Of a stretch of DNA of 64,000 nt, positions 33,495-43,896 are shown piece after piece. Every line of letters begins with the position of its first letter. The stretch's first letter is position 1. Source of the stretch: Coriolopsis trogii (lineage: Eukaryota; Basidiomycota; Agaricomycetes; Polyporales; Polyporaceae). The notes beneath the pieces are model-generated. The model was not told where the DNA came from and ran no database searches. It was given only the letters and a program-made list of their open reading frames with translations. The translations under genes and the position numbers were made by a program. Where the stretch lies: NCBI GenBank assembly GCA_020543525.1, contig JAHYIO010000003.1, positions 744,001-808,000 of the forward strand. The letters run 5' to 3'.

Positions 33495-34614
33495 TCATGT
33501 TTCGAGATTGGCAACTGTCTCCGCCACAAGGTTCAAGGCCATGAGCGTCGACTGTGCTATAAACGCGCGGCATGAGTCATATGTAACGTCTGTGTATGCG
33601 TAAACATACCTGCGCCAGAGCCGTCTAGCTTTGGTGCCGGTTTGGGGGTCAGAATTTGGGAGGCTTGGTCGAAGGTCCACCCTGCTAAAATCGCAGCTAC
33701 GTGCATTCTATATCAGGCCAGTGGCCAGGCGGAATTCAGGAAGAGAATGCTCACCGTTCAAGACGCTCTCCGCAGATAGGCCAAGGTAAGCTTCCGCAAG
33801 CTTGATAGGTATTGACGTGTATGCTCTCGATAGCAGATTGAAGGTCCTCTTGCGGAAAGCATCTGTTCGATGTTAGGCATGCATTGACTGCAGCCTTTGC
33901 ATCGGAGGTGACGAGGATCACTTACCAACAAAAGCTACGGTCATGCCTGCGAGGATTTGTCCAAGCACTGGATCCTCGAAATGGGGCTGAGTGACCATCT
34001 GGTGCAAGCTCTCCGCACGCATGTAGACATTGATGTATTTTCGGTCAAACACGGATGCTGTGAGGTTGAACAGATGCTGTATCAGGGGGAATGAGGCGAA
34101 GGCTTGAGGCAGTCGTCTCAATACGTGAGTCGCGGGCTGGCTGTATCAGACAACTTGTGAGCAATTATAATAACTCCATACGGGTGGCGTGTGCGTACAT
34201 CTGATCGGTGATCAAGTATGCAAGCACTAGAGGTGCAACGACATAGATACGCGCAGGATCTTTGTCGGACTCAGCCTGTGCGTGACAGGCGATGAGCAGC
34301 GGGCGACGTATCGCGCAGATGAGGATACGCACAGATAGATCTCCTCGTTCCGCGACTTGAATCAAGTCGTTTACGCTCCCAGACCGCGCGAGTTCCGCGA
34401 TGCTAGGAAACAAAAGCTCATACGCAGTTTTGGTAGAAGCCTGCACTACAGGTGTGGCTTGCACAGGTGCGGGTGCAGGCTCAGCAGGTGCGGGTGCTGC
34501 CGCTGCAGGCTCAGGTTCTGTGGCGGGAACGGCTTGGGGTGGCGGCAGTGTCGTGCGGGCTGCGTCCTCTATCTCAGTGGCGCTTGAGGGCGGCGGAGTG
34601 GGTGGACCAGTCAT
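33495..34614 (-). CDS. CSN8: COP9 signalosome subunit 8
   Basis: CSN8 is the smallest PCI-domain subunit of the COP9 signalosome, which removes NEDD8 from cullins. The PCI region is recognisable: LVLAYLITDQ, HVLRRLPQAFASFPLIQHLF, DAFRKRTFNLLSRAYTSIPIKLAEAYLGLSAERVL and a winged-helix part AAILAGWTFDQASQILTP. The phrase LLSRAYTSI matches the LVSQAYTSI core of animal CSN8. The C-terminus is ALNLVAETVANLET after a last intron spanning roughly 33568-33622. The N-terminal ~60 residues are an Ala/Pro/Glu-rich extension (APAPAEPAPAPVQATP) absent from the animal protein and probably disordered. It is divergent from NECAP, with 240 bp between starts. It is distinguished from proteasome Rpn12 by length and the AYTSI context. 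Confidence 0.82.
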
Positions 34615-34853
34615 GTCTGTGTGGCAAATGGATGGATAGAGAGCCGTAGACGGACAAGAACGCGTCGAAGGAGGAGACGAGATAGCGTATGTCTAGACGC
34701 CCATAATCAATTACAGCCTCGACCACGTGCACGTCGCGATTAGCCAGCGCCTCTCGGATGCGCTCACTGGGCGGCGGGCGACGGTGAGGCTGTTCTGGAC
34801 AGTCCTGCCTCTCACCCCCACGCAGCTCCTACTACCCAGCTCACGGCCGCGCG

Positions 34854-35766
34854 ATGGACGAGTTCAAGGAGGAAGAGATTGAAAGCATTCTCTACATTGG
34901 CCGCGAAGTATCAGGTGAGCCAATTGTTGCTAACGTATGATCAGGCTCATCACGGGTTGAGCAGTGTATAAGATTCCGCCTATGAAGGCGAACGAGGGAC
35001 ACCGTGCACAGGAGTGGGGGGACCTTGCAAATCCCTTGTGGAAGGGGCGTATTCGCATCATTGAGCGGTCGTCTTCCGGGGTGGCGTTACAGTTTGAGGA
35101 CCCTACGACCGGTGAGTGCCTTGCCCTCGCAGAGTCAAAATGGTACTAATAGGCTGTCGCTGTGCCTAGGCGAACGTGAGTCGATGTCTACAATAAACTA
35201 TAAGGCTCAAGCCCAACTCAGTGTGCGACAGTTTTCGCAAAGGCCGACTATGATCCTGCGAAGCCATGCGTAGAAGCTGTCCTTGATTCTTCGCGGTACT
35301 TTGTCGTTCGGGTAGAGGACAACGGACGAAGAGCGTACATTGGAATGGGCTTCTTGGAGCGCTCAGATAGCTTTGACTTCAGTGAGTGATATTCAAGAGG
35401 TTGTGACGTCGCCTAACGTCGCTCTTTGCGCAGACGTTGCGTTGCAGGACTACACCAAGTGAGTATAATTGCACGTAAAGTCGTTATTTGCACAACTGAT
35501 CTTGTTACAGGCGATGGCGAGCACAGAAGAATCCCTCGGAAGCCAAAGCAGACGAGCCCTCACCACATCTACCTGCGGGCCCCAAGAAAGACTATACACT
35601 GAAGGAAGGCCAGACGTTCTCGATCTCGATACCTGGAAAGGCCAAGGCCTCAAGCAACAGCTCCGGAGTGAACCTCTTGGGAGGAAGCTCTGGTGGGTTT
35701 TCATCAGGAGCTGGCGGGATTCCAGCCCTCCTCCCCCCTCCACCTAGCGCACCTAGGAAACGATAG
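34854..35766 (+). CDS. NECAP-like adaptin-ear-binding coat protein
   Basis: NECAP proteins bind the AP-2 adaptor and regulate clathrin-mediated endocytosis. Six exons (34854-34914, 34965-35111, 35170-35175, 35232-35381, 35434-35458, 35511-35766) sum to 645 nt, or 214 residues. The PHear domain is clear: [63 protein letters not shown] and RSDSFDFNVALQDY. The C-terminal tail is Gly/Ser/Pro-rich and ends in [10 protein letters not shown]. It carries no WxxF adaptor-binding motif that I can see, unlike animal NECAP1. Exon three is only 6 nt and supplies the conserved Gly-Glu-Leu. The start is the first ATG after a Pro-rich leader. Confidence 0.9.
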
Positions 35767-37244
35767 GATGAAGCTTCCCGCGATGTATTATATCACCTTG
35801 TGATTGTGAGTCTGCTTGGGTATCATTGCTCATGGGCTATTGCCGCGGAATATCCCAGATCGCGAGGATGATCTACACAGACAAGCTGCACCACAGCCAG
35901 GAATTACTGCAAGGCCCCTCTCCATCAGTTATAACATAAACCGGAAGAATATCGTGGTCGAGGTTACAATCTGCTCCTCGTGCGGTTCCGGGCTCTCGAA
36001 AGGAGCATTGCCGGAGCTCGCGAGACATCCGACTCGACCGTGTTCCTCGGGCTAAGCCCGACCTAGATGCCGCATTACTTCGGACCTATGGTGTTGCTTC
36101 GGACCCTTTGGTCGCAAGCGACATGGATTCCAGATGTTGATCACGTAGAAGAGCCGCAGTCTCCGCACCGTGCCCTTGCAATTGCGTAAGTTCTATAGAG
36201 TGACAGCTCCGTCGCCTCGGACATTCGCTTGGAAGGCTCGTGGTACTCACCATGTTCGCCGTATGCACTGGTAGTGCATGCGCAGAGTCTTCCGAATAGG
36301 TTGCTTGACGTATGACCGCCCTGGCACTACTATACGAGGGTGGTCATGAAAGATGATCTTTACGAAAGGCGATCATGGCTGCCTCGGGTCCTGATATTGC
36401 CACCGAAACTTCTCTGATGTTGCATTCGAAGAACTTGCGATGTCCCAAGATCACAAGGTCTCCGCGCACGGGATCGGCGACGCCCGCCCTCTTGGCCCTC
36501 CTCTGCTCTTCCTCTGCTTTCATGTGCGCGTGTACGCGGCACCTGCACTGGACGGTACCTTTGTGTGGGTAGGATCCGCTGTACTGCTGACAGCTCCAGC
36601 GGTCATACTAGGTGCATTTTGCATCACTGACCGCCTGTGCGCTCTGCGGAGACGGTAGACGTGTCTGACAGGGGTCGTTATTTCTGGTCAATTACTCGCA
36701 AAGGACCACCTGCGAGGTACAGGGCGCCTAGTGCTGAACCTACCCGCACAGTCGGCGTACCCCGCCCAACTAGATTGAGGGAGGTCAGCCTGGGGTAACA
36801 TGTCATACACGACGTGTATGTGCTCTACAACCACCAGGACGTGATTCTTCTGCCGTATTCGAGTTCTCCAGGTCGGCGGAAAAACATGGCTCGTGCCCCA
36901 TCCGGCCTTCCCCATCCGAACTTGTACCGACACCGAGCTTGAAGCAAATGAGATGCGCCCGTCGCACAGGCTTCCTCCGTCACTCGTCCTCGCGTACGAT
37001 GAACCGTGGACGGGTGAATGGCACGTCTCATGACCTCCTCCCGACCATGTCCAAGTCGACAACTGACCTCCCCCGACGTCTTTCCGCCCCGACCGCTCGG
37101 GTCTTCGCCGGATATTCTAGGTGTTCGCCTATGATCCTGGCTGCCAGCAGAGAATCTTCTGAGTTCGCCACGCCTATATAACAACCACCAGAAGCAGTGT
37201 TGTCCAGCAGGATCACAGACCCTCTCGACCTCCGGTTCAGCAAA
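35767..37244. other. 1.48-kb intergenic region with the Cel6A promoter
   Basis: No gene supported. A plus-strand frame at 36440-36658 has a hydrophobic end but no relatives I recognise. The right-hand part is the promoter of the cellobiohydrolase, with a TATA box at 37175. Confidence 0.5.
37175..37181 (+). promoter_or_regulatory. TATA box of the cellobiohydrolase gene
   Basis: tatataa 70 bp upstream of the ATG at 37245, within an otherwise GC-rich stretch. A close, strong TATA box is typical of highly inducible cellulase genes. Confidence 0.65.
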
Positions 37245-38874
37245 ATGTCCAAGTTCACATCCCTCTGCGCCCTCCTCGCTATCGTCCCCACCCTGGCCTT
37301 TGCCCAGGCCCCCGTCTGGGGACAGTGCGGTGGTATCGGCTGGTGTAAGTACTGCATGGTTCGTAGTAGCGAGGCCCGGTGCTCACTATTGCCCTTTCTT
37401 GTATAGCGGGAGCTACTAGCTGCGCGTCCGGATCCGTCTGCACCAAGCAGAACGACTACTACTCGCAGTGCATGTATGCATACTTCGCCTGCCATACTTG
37501 TCTTTGACACGATCTGACATCTCATGGTTGTTCTAGTCCGAGCTCTGCTGCGCCCCCACCACCCACCACGTCGGCCCCGACGTCGCCCACCACCACACCG
37601 GGTTCTCCGCCGACGACCACGCCTGGTTCTACGCCGACGACGACTTCTGGTGGCTCGGCACCCGCTCCCACTGCGTCTGGTAACCCCTTCACTGGCTTCC
37701 AGGTATGCTACATCGTAGTACACAGTATGAACACAACACTAATTCTTTCTTCATCCTAGATCTACTTGAGTCCGTACTACGCTCAAGAAATTGAGGCTGC
37801 TGCTGCTGCAATCAGCGACTCCAGCCTGAAGGCGAAGGCCGCGAGCATCGCGAAGATTCCGACGTTCACATGGCTTGACACCGTCTCGAAGGTGCCCGAT
37901 CTCGGCACGTACCTCGCGGACGCCGACTCCATCCAAAAGAGCACCGGCCAAAAGCAGCTCGTCCAGATCGTCGTCTACGACCTCCCCGACCGTGACTGCG
38001 CAGCCAAGGCGTCCAACGGCGAGTTCAGCATCGCCGACGGCGGCGAGGAGAAGTACTACGACTACATCGACCAGATCGTCGCTCAGATCAAGAAGTTCCC
38101 CGACGTGCGCGTCGTCGCCGTGATCGAGCCTGACTCACTCGCGAACTTGGTCACGAACCTGAACGTGCAGAAGTGTGCAAACGCGGAGACGGTCTACAAG
38201 ACGTGCGTCACCTACGCGCTCAAGCAGCTTGCGTCCGTTGGGGTGTACCAGTACATGGACGCTGGCCACGCTGGCTGGCTCGGCTGGCCCGCCAACATCC
38301 AGCCCGCCGCGACGCTCTTCTCTGACATGTTCAAGAGCGCCGGCTCGTCGCCCTTCGTCCGCGGTCTCGCCACCAACGTCGCGAACTACAATGCCCTCCA
38401 GGCTGCGTCCCCCGACCCGATCACGCAAAGCAACCCTAACTACGACGAGCTCCATTACATCAACGTGAGCCCCCTCTCACTATCTCTTCGCTCTACAGGC
38501 ATTCCCCTAACTGAACACAACGCATTACTCAGGCCCTCGGCCCGATGCTCAAGTCCGCCGGCTTCCCCGCGCAGTTCGTCGTCGACCAGGGCCGCGCCGG
38601 CCAGCAGAACCTCCGCCAGCAGTGGGGCGACTGGTGCAACATCAAGGGTGCTGGGTTCGGCACGCGCCCGACGACCGACACCGGCTCCGCGCTCATCGAC
38701 GCCATCGTCTGGGTCAAGCCCGGAGGCGAGTCCGACGGTACCTCCAACTCGTCTTCCCCCCGCTTCGACTCCACTTGCTCGCTCTCCGACGCAGCTCAAC
38801 CCGCGCCCGAGGCCGGCACCTGGTTCCAGGACTATTTCGAGACTCTTGTCTCCAAGGCGAACCCGCCGCTGTAG
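37245..38874 (+). CDS. cel6A: cellobiohydrolase II, GH6 with N-terminal CBM1
   Basis: Secreted exo-cellulase that releases cellobiose from the non-reducing end of cellulose. Five exons (37245-37344, 37407-37473, 37537-37702, 37760-38464, 38533-38874) sum to 1380 nt, or 459 residues. Order: signal peptide MSKFTSLCALLAIVPTLAFA; CBM1 cellulose-binding module APVWGQCGGIGWSGATSC to QNDYYSQC; a Pro/Thr/Ser linker with PTTTPGS repeats; then the GH6 catalytic domain. YDLPDRDCAA and VIEPDSLANLVTN carry the two active-site aspartates (equivalent to D175 and D221 of Trichoderma Cel6A). The C-terminus has WVKPGGESDGTSNSSSPRFD, the loop over the active-site tunnel. The domain order and length are standard and nothing looks broken. 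Confidence 0.96.
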
Positions 38875-39515
38875 ATGGGGTCCTCGGGATATCGCGATCG
38901 GTGGTAGCAGTTTGTGTATCTATGTGTATTACTGTACCGGTCCTCAAAACATAAGGTCTTTTTTACTTGCTCAACTTCACAACACGCACCGGATGATGCG
39001 TGTGATATTGGATGGTGTTACTTACGAGCATGAGAATGTGCGCCCGCAAGGTGCTCTCACGAAGACATCATCGTCCGGTGCCCGCTCAATATACTAACTA
39101 TCCAGCCTCAAGTGGAAGATGAGCACACGAGACCCACTGTTGCGCCCACTATGTGCATCATGGCGTTGGACAGAGACAGATGGAACTGTCAGTCATACCG
39201 GCACCGCGTTATACGAAGCACGAATCCTCTCCGGAAAGTCATGGCCTCGCAAGACCTTATTACGAGTACTGGATTTCGCAGATGCGCGTATGATACACGG
39301 GGAATCGACTGTCCAGACGGGTGTACACTACTATAAAACTTGATACTTAACCGATCGACAGCACTCCAAAGCACTCCAACAAGCTTCACAGTATGCGAGC
39401 CAGTGCAGGCGATGCCCCCAGCCCAGTATACGTGTTACTTCAACTCGCGCCATCAATAGGCGACAACCAAGAGCCCTTCTCTCGCATCCAATACAGGAGA
39501 CAGCGCGAAGCCGGA
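38875..39515. other. convergent intergenic region
   Basis: About 640 bp between the stops of Cel6A (plus) and NFS1 (minus). No gene, RNA or repeat recognised; contains the two 3' UTRs. Confidence 0.5.
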
Positions 39516-41499
39516 TTAGTGCTGCGACCAGTCGATAGAGTTAATATCGATGCCCTCCTGGACCATCTCCCACAACGGGCTGTTAGAGGGGACGGGGTCA
39601 GCTATTAGAGGACACGGGAAGGAAGGTGAGGTAATTGGGAGGGACGCCAAGCTCACCTCATATCACGCAGCTTTTGCACTACCGCAACAATCTTCTCGAT
39701 GACATAGTCGATTTCGGCTTCGGTGGTAAAGCGGCCGAGACCAAAGCGCAATGACGAGTGCGCCATGTCTTCCGCCGCGCCAAGGGCGCGCAGCACATAC
39801 GATGGCTCGAGCGACGCGGATGTGCAAGCGCTGCCGGAGGACAGTGCAATGTCCTAGAAGCATGGTGAGCATGGTCTCCAGGATACGCTCATTGCACGTA
39901 CCTTCAGCGCCATCAACAGACTCTCGCCCTCAACATAGGAGAAGCTCAGGTTGACGCAACCGGGGTAGCCGTTGGGGTCGCCATTCCGGATTACGTGCTC
40001 TACACGCGAGTTAATCCCGTTGATGAGCCGATCGGATAGAGTCTTGATCCGAGCATGATCCCTCTACAAACGATGGTGAGTGAGTCGTAGGAGAAGAGCG
40101 AGATAGGCTGCCAAGCTCAGTACCCCTGCACGCGACGTCATCGCAAAGCTGGCTGTCATGCCTGCACAACAGCGCAGGCGACCCGCCACGATGCTCCCAG
40201 CATGTAGACATGTGGTGTTGCGTGGACAGTATCATCAAAGCAGCCTGAAAAGAAATGTACTCACAGCCATCTCCTGCTTCGCGATCCTCGCAGCCTCCCC
40301 CATGCCAACCGCAAGAGCAGTCGGGAGGGTGCCACTCCGCAACCCACGCTCCTGTCCACCTCCGCTAAGAATGGGCTCCAGACGTACGCGAGGTCGCCGC
40401 CGGACATATGCGGCACCGATACCTTTGGGCCCGTACAGCTTGTGGCCGGAAATACTCATCAAATCGACGTTCATCTCGTTCACGTCTACGGGGACTTTGC
40501 CGACGGCCTGTGCTGCATCGGTATGGAGGTACACGCCGCGGTACTTGCGTACAATCTCGCCGATCTCTTTGATGGGTTGAATGACACCCGTCTCGTTGTT
40601 GACGGTCATGATGGAGACAAGGGAGGTGTCTGGGCGAATAGCAGCTTCGAGCTCGTCAAGACGGATGATGCCATTCTGTTGGACTGGGAGATAAGTGACA
40701 TCAAAGCCTTCTTCTTGAAGCTTGCGGCAGGAATCCAGAACACACTTGTGCTCCTACACAGCTGTAAGGCTCGATGTCAGGACATACAGTAGGAACAACG
40801 TACAGTCTGGGTAGTGATGATGTGCTTCTTTCTGTCTTTGTGGAATCGAGCAACACCTTTGATAGCCATATTGTTCGTCTCTGTTGCGCCAGAGGTGAAG
40901 ACGATGTCTTTGGGGTCGGCACCGATGAGGTCCGCAATATTCTGGATGCATAGAGCGTTGATGGACGGACTGCACCGTAATGACACGCCACGTACCTTGC
41001 GAGCTTCCTCCACGGCTTTCTCAGCCTCCCAACCATATGCATGTGTCCTGCTATGAGGGTTGCCAAATTGTTCGGTGAGGAAAGGGAGCATTGCGTCCAG
41101 GACCCGAGGGTCTACAGGAGTGGTCGCCTGTGATGTCTATGAGATACGGGCCTTTACGTTGAGAAATGGAGACGAACCTGCATGTCAAGATAGATTGGCC
41201 GGGCTTTTTCGGACGGGCCTCCTTCGCGACGAGCAGCTTCAAGCTTGAAGCCAAACATGTCTGCGGTAATCAATGAGCTGTGGCCTCGGTCAATGGTCGA
41301 CGAAGAACTGACCAACTCTTGGTGAGAACGCGGTGTCCTCCTGGTATGACGAGGGTACATCTACGACGCTGGCGCGGTCGGCGCCGGATGGCTGAACGAA
41401 TGACCTACGAGCATCCTTCGTCGGGGCGCGAGCAACGGAGGAGCGGAGGGCTGAGCGACAAAGGGCCTTGCCGGACTTTGTGGACAGTCGGGCGAGCAT
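39516..41499 (-). CDS. NFS1: mitochondrial cysteine desulfurase
   Basis: Pyridoxal-phosphate enzyme that takes sulfur from cysteine for iron-sulfur cluster assembly and tRNA thiolation, working with Isd11 and the scaffold Isu. The N-terminus [20 protein letters not shown]... is a mitochondrial presequence. Then come [42 protein letters not shown], and [18 protein letters not shown], whose Lys after the His binds the cofactor. RSGTLPTAL follows, then the mobile catalytic loop [19 protein letters not shown] with the sulfur-accepting Cys. The C-terminus [11 protein letters not shown] is typical of eukaryotic NFS1. At least six short introns. Starts are about 365 bp from the divergent SR-protein gene. 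Confidence 0.95.
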
Positions 41500-41863
41500 G
41501 GTGGACGGCGAAGAGAAGGCGAGGAGCAGGCGAGTGAGTTATCAGATAAGTTGGCTCTAACAGTCTTTTAGTCTAGTACTTACTCAGTCACTCCGCTCAC
41601 TAGCCTCACCTTCAGTCAGCGGCGGCGTTTGTCACGGGACTCCGCGTGTCCCACCGGCATGCCGTCAGCCAATCAGCGCTCTCAGCCAATCCCAGCCCGA
41701 CTTCAACACCAGGCGCCCTCCCAGTCCACCCGGTATGCCCCACCTGCCTTTTGCGGCACAATCAGTCTTCTTCGCTGTCCCGCGCACGGACCACTCAGGG
41801 AACGTCCCATCCCATCCAACACGCCCCTTCCCTCCACCTCTCTCTCCCTCTCCCACCATCACC
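41500..41863. promoter_or_regulatory. shared divergent promoter region, NFS1 / SR protein
   Basis: 365 bp between two outward-facing start codons, with pyrimidine-rich leader sequence on the SR-protein side. No TATA box is obvious, as expected for housekeeping genes. Confidence 0.55.
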
Positions 41864-43172
41864 ATGGCTCGTCGTCTCTACCTTGGAAGTATGTCCTTAT
41901 GTTGGCCCCATTGTCAACGTCGAACTCATATCTTCTCCTTCAGAGCTCCCTCCAGATGTCCGTGCGGACGATGTGTCGAAATTTTTCGATGGCTACGGTC
42001 GCATTGTCGATTGTCGTGTCATGACCGGTGAGTCCAACCAATTGTGGCAGCATGCCGACTATCGCTTATCCACTACCCCACAGGCTTCGGCTTCGTTGAG
42101 TTCGAAAGCTCCCGCGACGCTGAAGATGCCCTCCAACACTTCAATGGCAAGAGCTTTATGGGCACCAAGTACGCTGCAGTCCCAGGACCTTGCCTGGAGC
42201 TGAAGCTGATATGTTCCATAGCATTGTCGTCGAGTTCGCAAAAGAGACTCGTCCTCGTCGGGACCCGTATGATGCCGAGCGTGCTACCCGTGCACGCCGC
42301 CCTCCTGGATTCCGCCTTATCGTTTCTGGGATATCCCGCGACACAAGCTGGCAGGTACGTTGTTTGTTCTCTCGGATTCTTTTTTGTAGCTCCGGCCCGC
42401 GGATGTTCGACTTGACCCTGGATCGCACTCACTACCTGGACATTGGACCTAACAATTCCCTCGAAATCAGGACTTGAAAGACTTCGGACGCGAGGCAGGA
42501 AGTGTTTCATACGCTGACATCGACCGCGACGCCCCTGGTGAAGGGTGAGTATTGACCGAATCATACCCGATGATAGTGTGCTTACTGTTGCTTAGTATCT
42601 TGGAATACCTTTCCCGGGAAGATGCCGAGCGCGCCGTCAAGGAGCTGGATGGTCGGGACCTCCGTGGACAGCCAGTTCGCGTGGCCATGGACGTGAGTAC
42701 AGTATGGTTCTTATTCATGGTGTCCTTGCTCATGTTGATGTCTCAGCGTGGTGGTCCTGATGACTATCGTCGTGATTCTCGTCGCGATGACCGACGGGAT
42801 GATCGCCACCGGGATGACCGCCATGGTCGCGATGACCGTGATCGTCACAGGGATGATCGTGGTTATCGCAGGGATCGCTCTAGGTCGCCTCCTCGTCGCA
42901 GTGAAGTCGACGATCGTCGCCCCAGGTCTCCGCCTCCCCGGAGGGATGATGACAAAAGGCCTGCAGGGTACGATGACCGACGAGGTGGCTATGATGACCG
43001 AAGAGGCCCTGATCCTTATTATTATGACCGCCGCAGAGACGATCATGACAAGCGCAGGGACGATTACGACCGACGCAGGGACGACCGTCGTCGTGATGAC
43101 AGGGACGAACGTTACGATGACAGGCCCCCGAGGCACGCCGCGGCCAACGGGGAAAGCGGATGGGCGCGCTGA
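41864..43172 (+). CDS. SR-family splicing factor with two RRMs
   Basis: Serine/arginine-type RNA-binding protein acting in pre-mRNA splicing and export. RRM1: RRLYLGKLPPDVRADDVSKF (RNP2) and TGFGFVEFESSRDAEDAL (RNP1). RRM2: PGFRLIVSGISRDTSWQDLK, with the SWQDLKDFGR segment characteristic of SRSF1/SRSF4-like pseudo-RRMs, and ILEYLSREDAERAVKEL. The C-terminal tail is dominated by Arg-Asp (DRRRDD, RDDR) repeats with a few RSRSPPRR and RPRSPPPRR clusters, so it is more RD/RE than RS in composition. Several short introns lie in the RRM part, the tail is one exon. Divergent from NFS1. Confidence 0.92.
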
Positions 43173-43896
43173 GTTTGGCCAAGGTTTCCGGATAACATCC
43201 GTGTTCGTTGTGGACCCGAAAAGGTTTTCGCGAAAGGCGTCGTGGACTTGCCCCTCGCTTCGCGTCGAATAGGTTTCTTGCTGTATGGAAAGGAGTCGTG
43301 TATCTCGAGCTCGAAGGATATCCCGCGATCGTGTACCCCCGATTCCATGGCGCTTCCCGACCCTCCTGAGTGGTCCGCAAGTCCGTTGGTGTCGTGTTCG
43401 TGGACCCGCCACGCGCCGACGGTTGGCTGCCCGTCAAGACCTTGCCGGCCTCATTCTGGTGTCGTTGGGACCCAGTGTGCTGTGTATCTATGGTGGACTT
43501 GGATGGACCTCATTCCGGGTATGGTCCCTAGGAAGACCTCGCGTAACGTCGGAGTTGCCTAAGGCGCTTTCGGGACTGGCCGACCGCTTCTTTCCATGGA
43601 CTGGCCGTCGGGCTTTGTAGGCGTATGTGGGCGTGCACCATGGTTCGTGCGAACGGGCTACCTGTCTCCGCCGGAAACATGGAGGCAACCGGGATTCTTC
43701 GGACGTATATTCCGGGCTCGATGTATCATGAAGATGGTATAGGGATGTGCAACTAATTTTGGTGAGTCGTCATGCCACACCTCAATATTTTACATCGCCG
43801 CTCGCCGCTCCTGGTCCCATGTATATACCTATGATGTAGTTCGTGACCAGGCAATGCATATAGTTCGTACAAAATACACGCATAGATTTGAAGCTT
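43173..43896. other. convergent intergenic region
   Basis: About 720 bp between the stops of the SR protein (plus) and TBCE (minus). Several short frames on both strands, none recognised. Likely 3' UTR sequence. Confidence 0.5.

Noticed and set aside
37524..37718. Arg/Pro-rich frame inside the Cel6A gene
   Set aside because: Out-of-frame reading of the Pro/Thr linker of the cellobiohydrolase.
42711..43437. Long minus-strand frames of 185-233 codons opposite the SR protein
   Set aside because: Shadows of the Arg-Asp repeat tail, whose repetitive codons keep other frames open.
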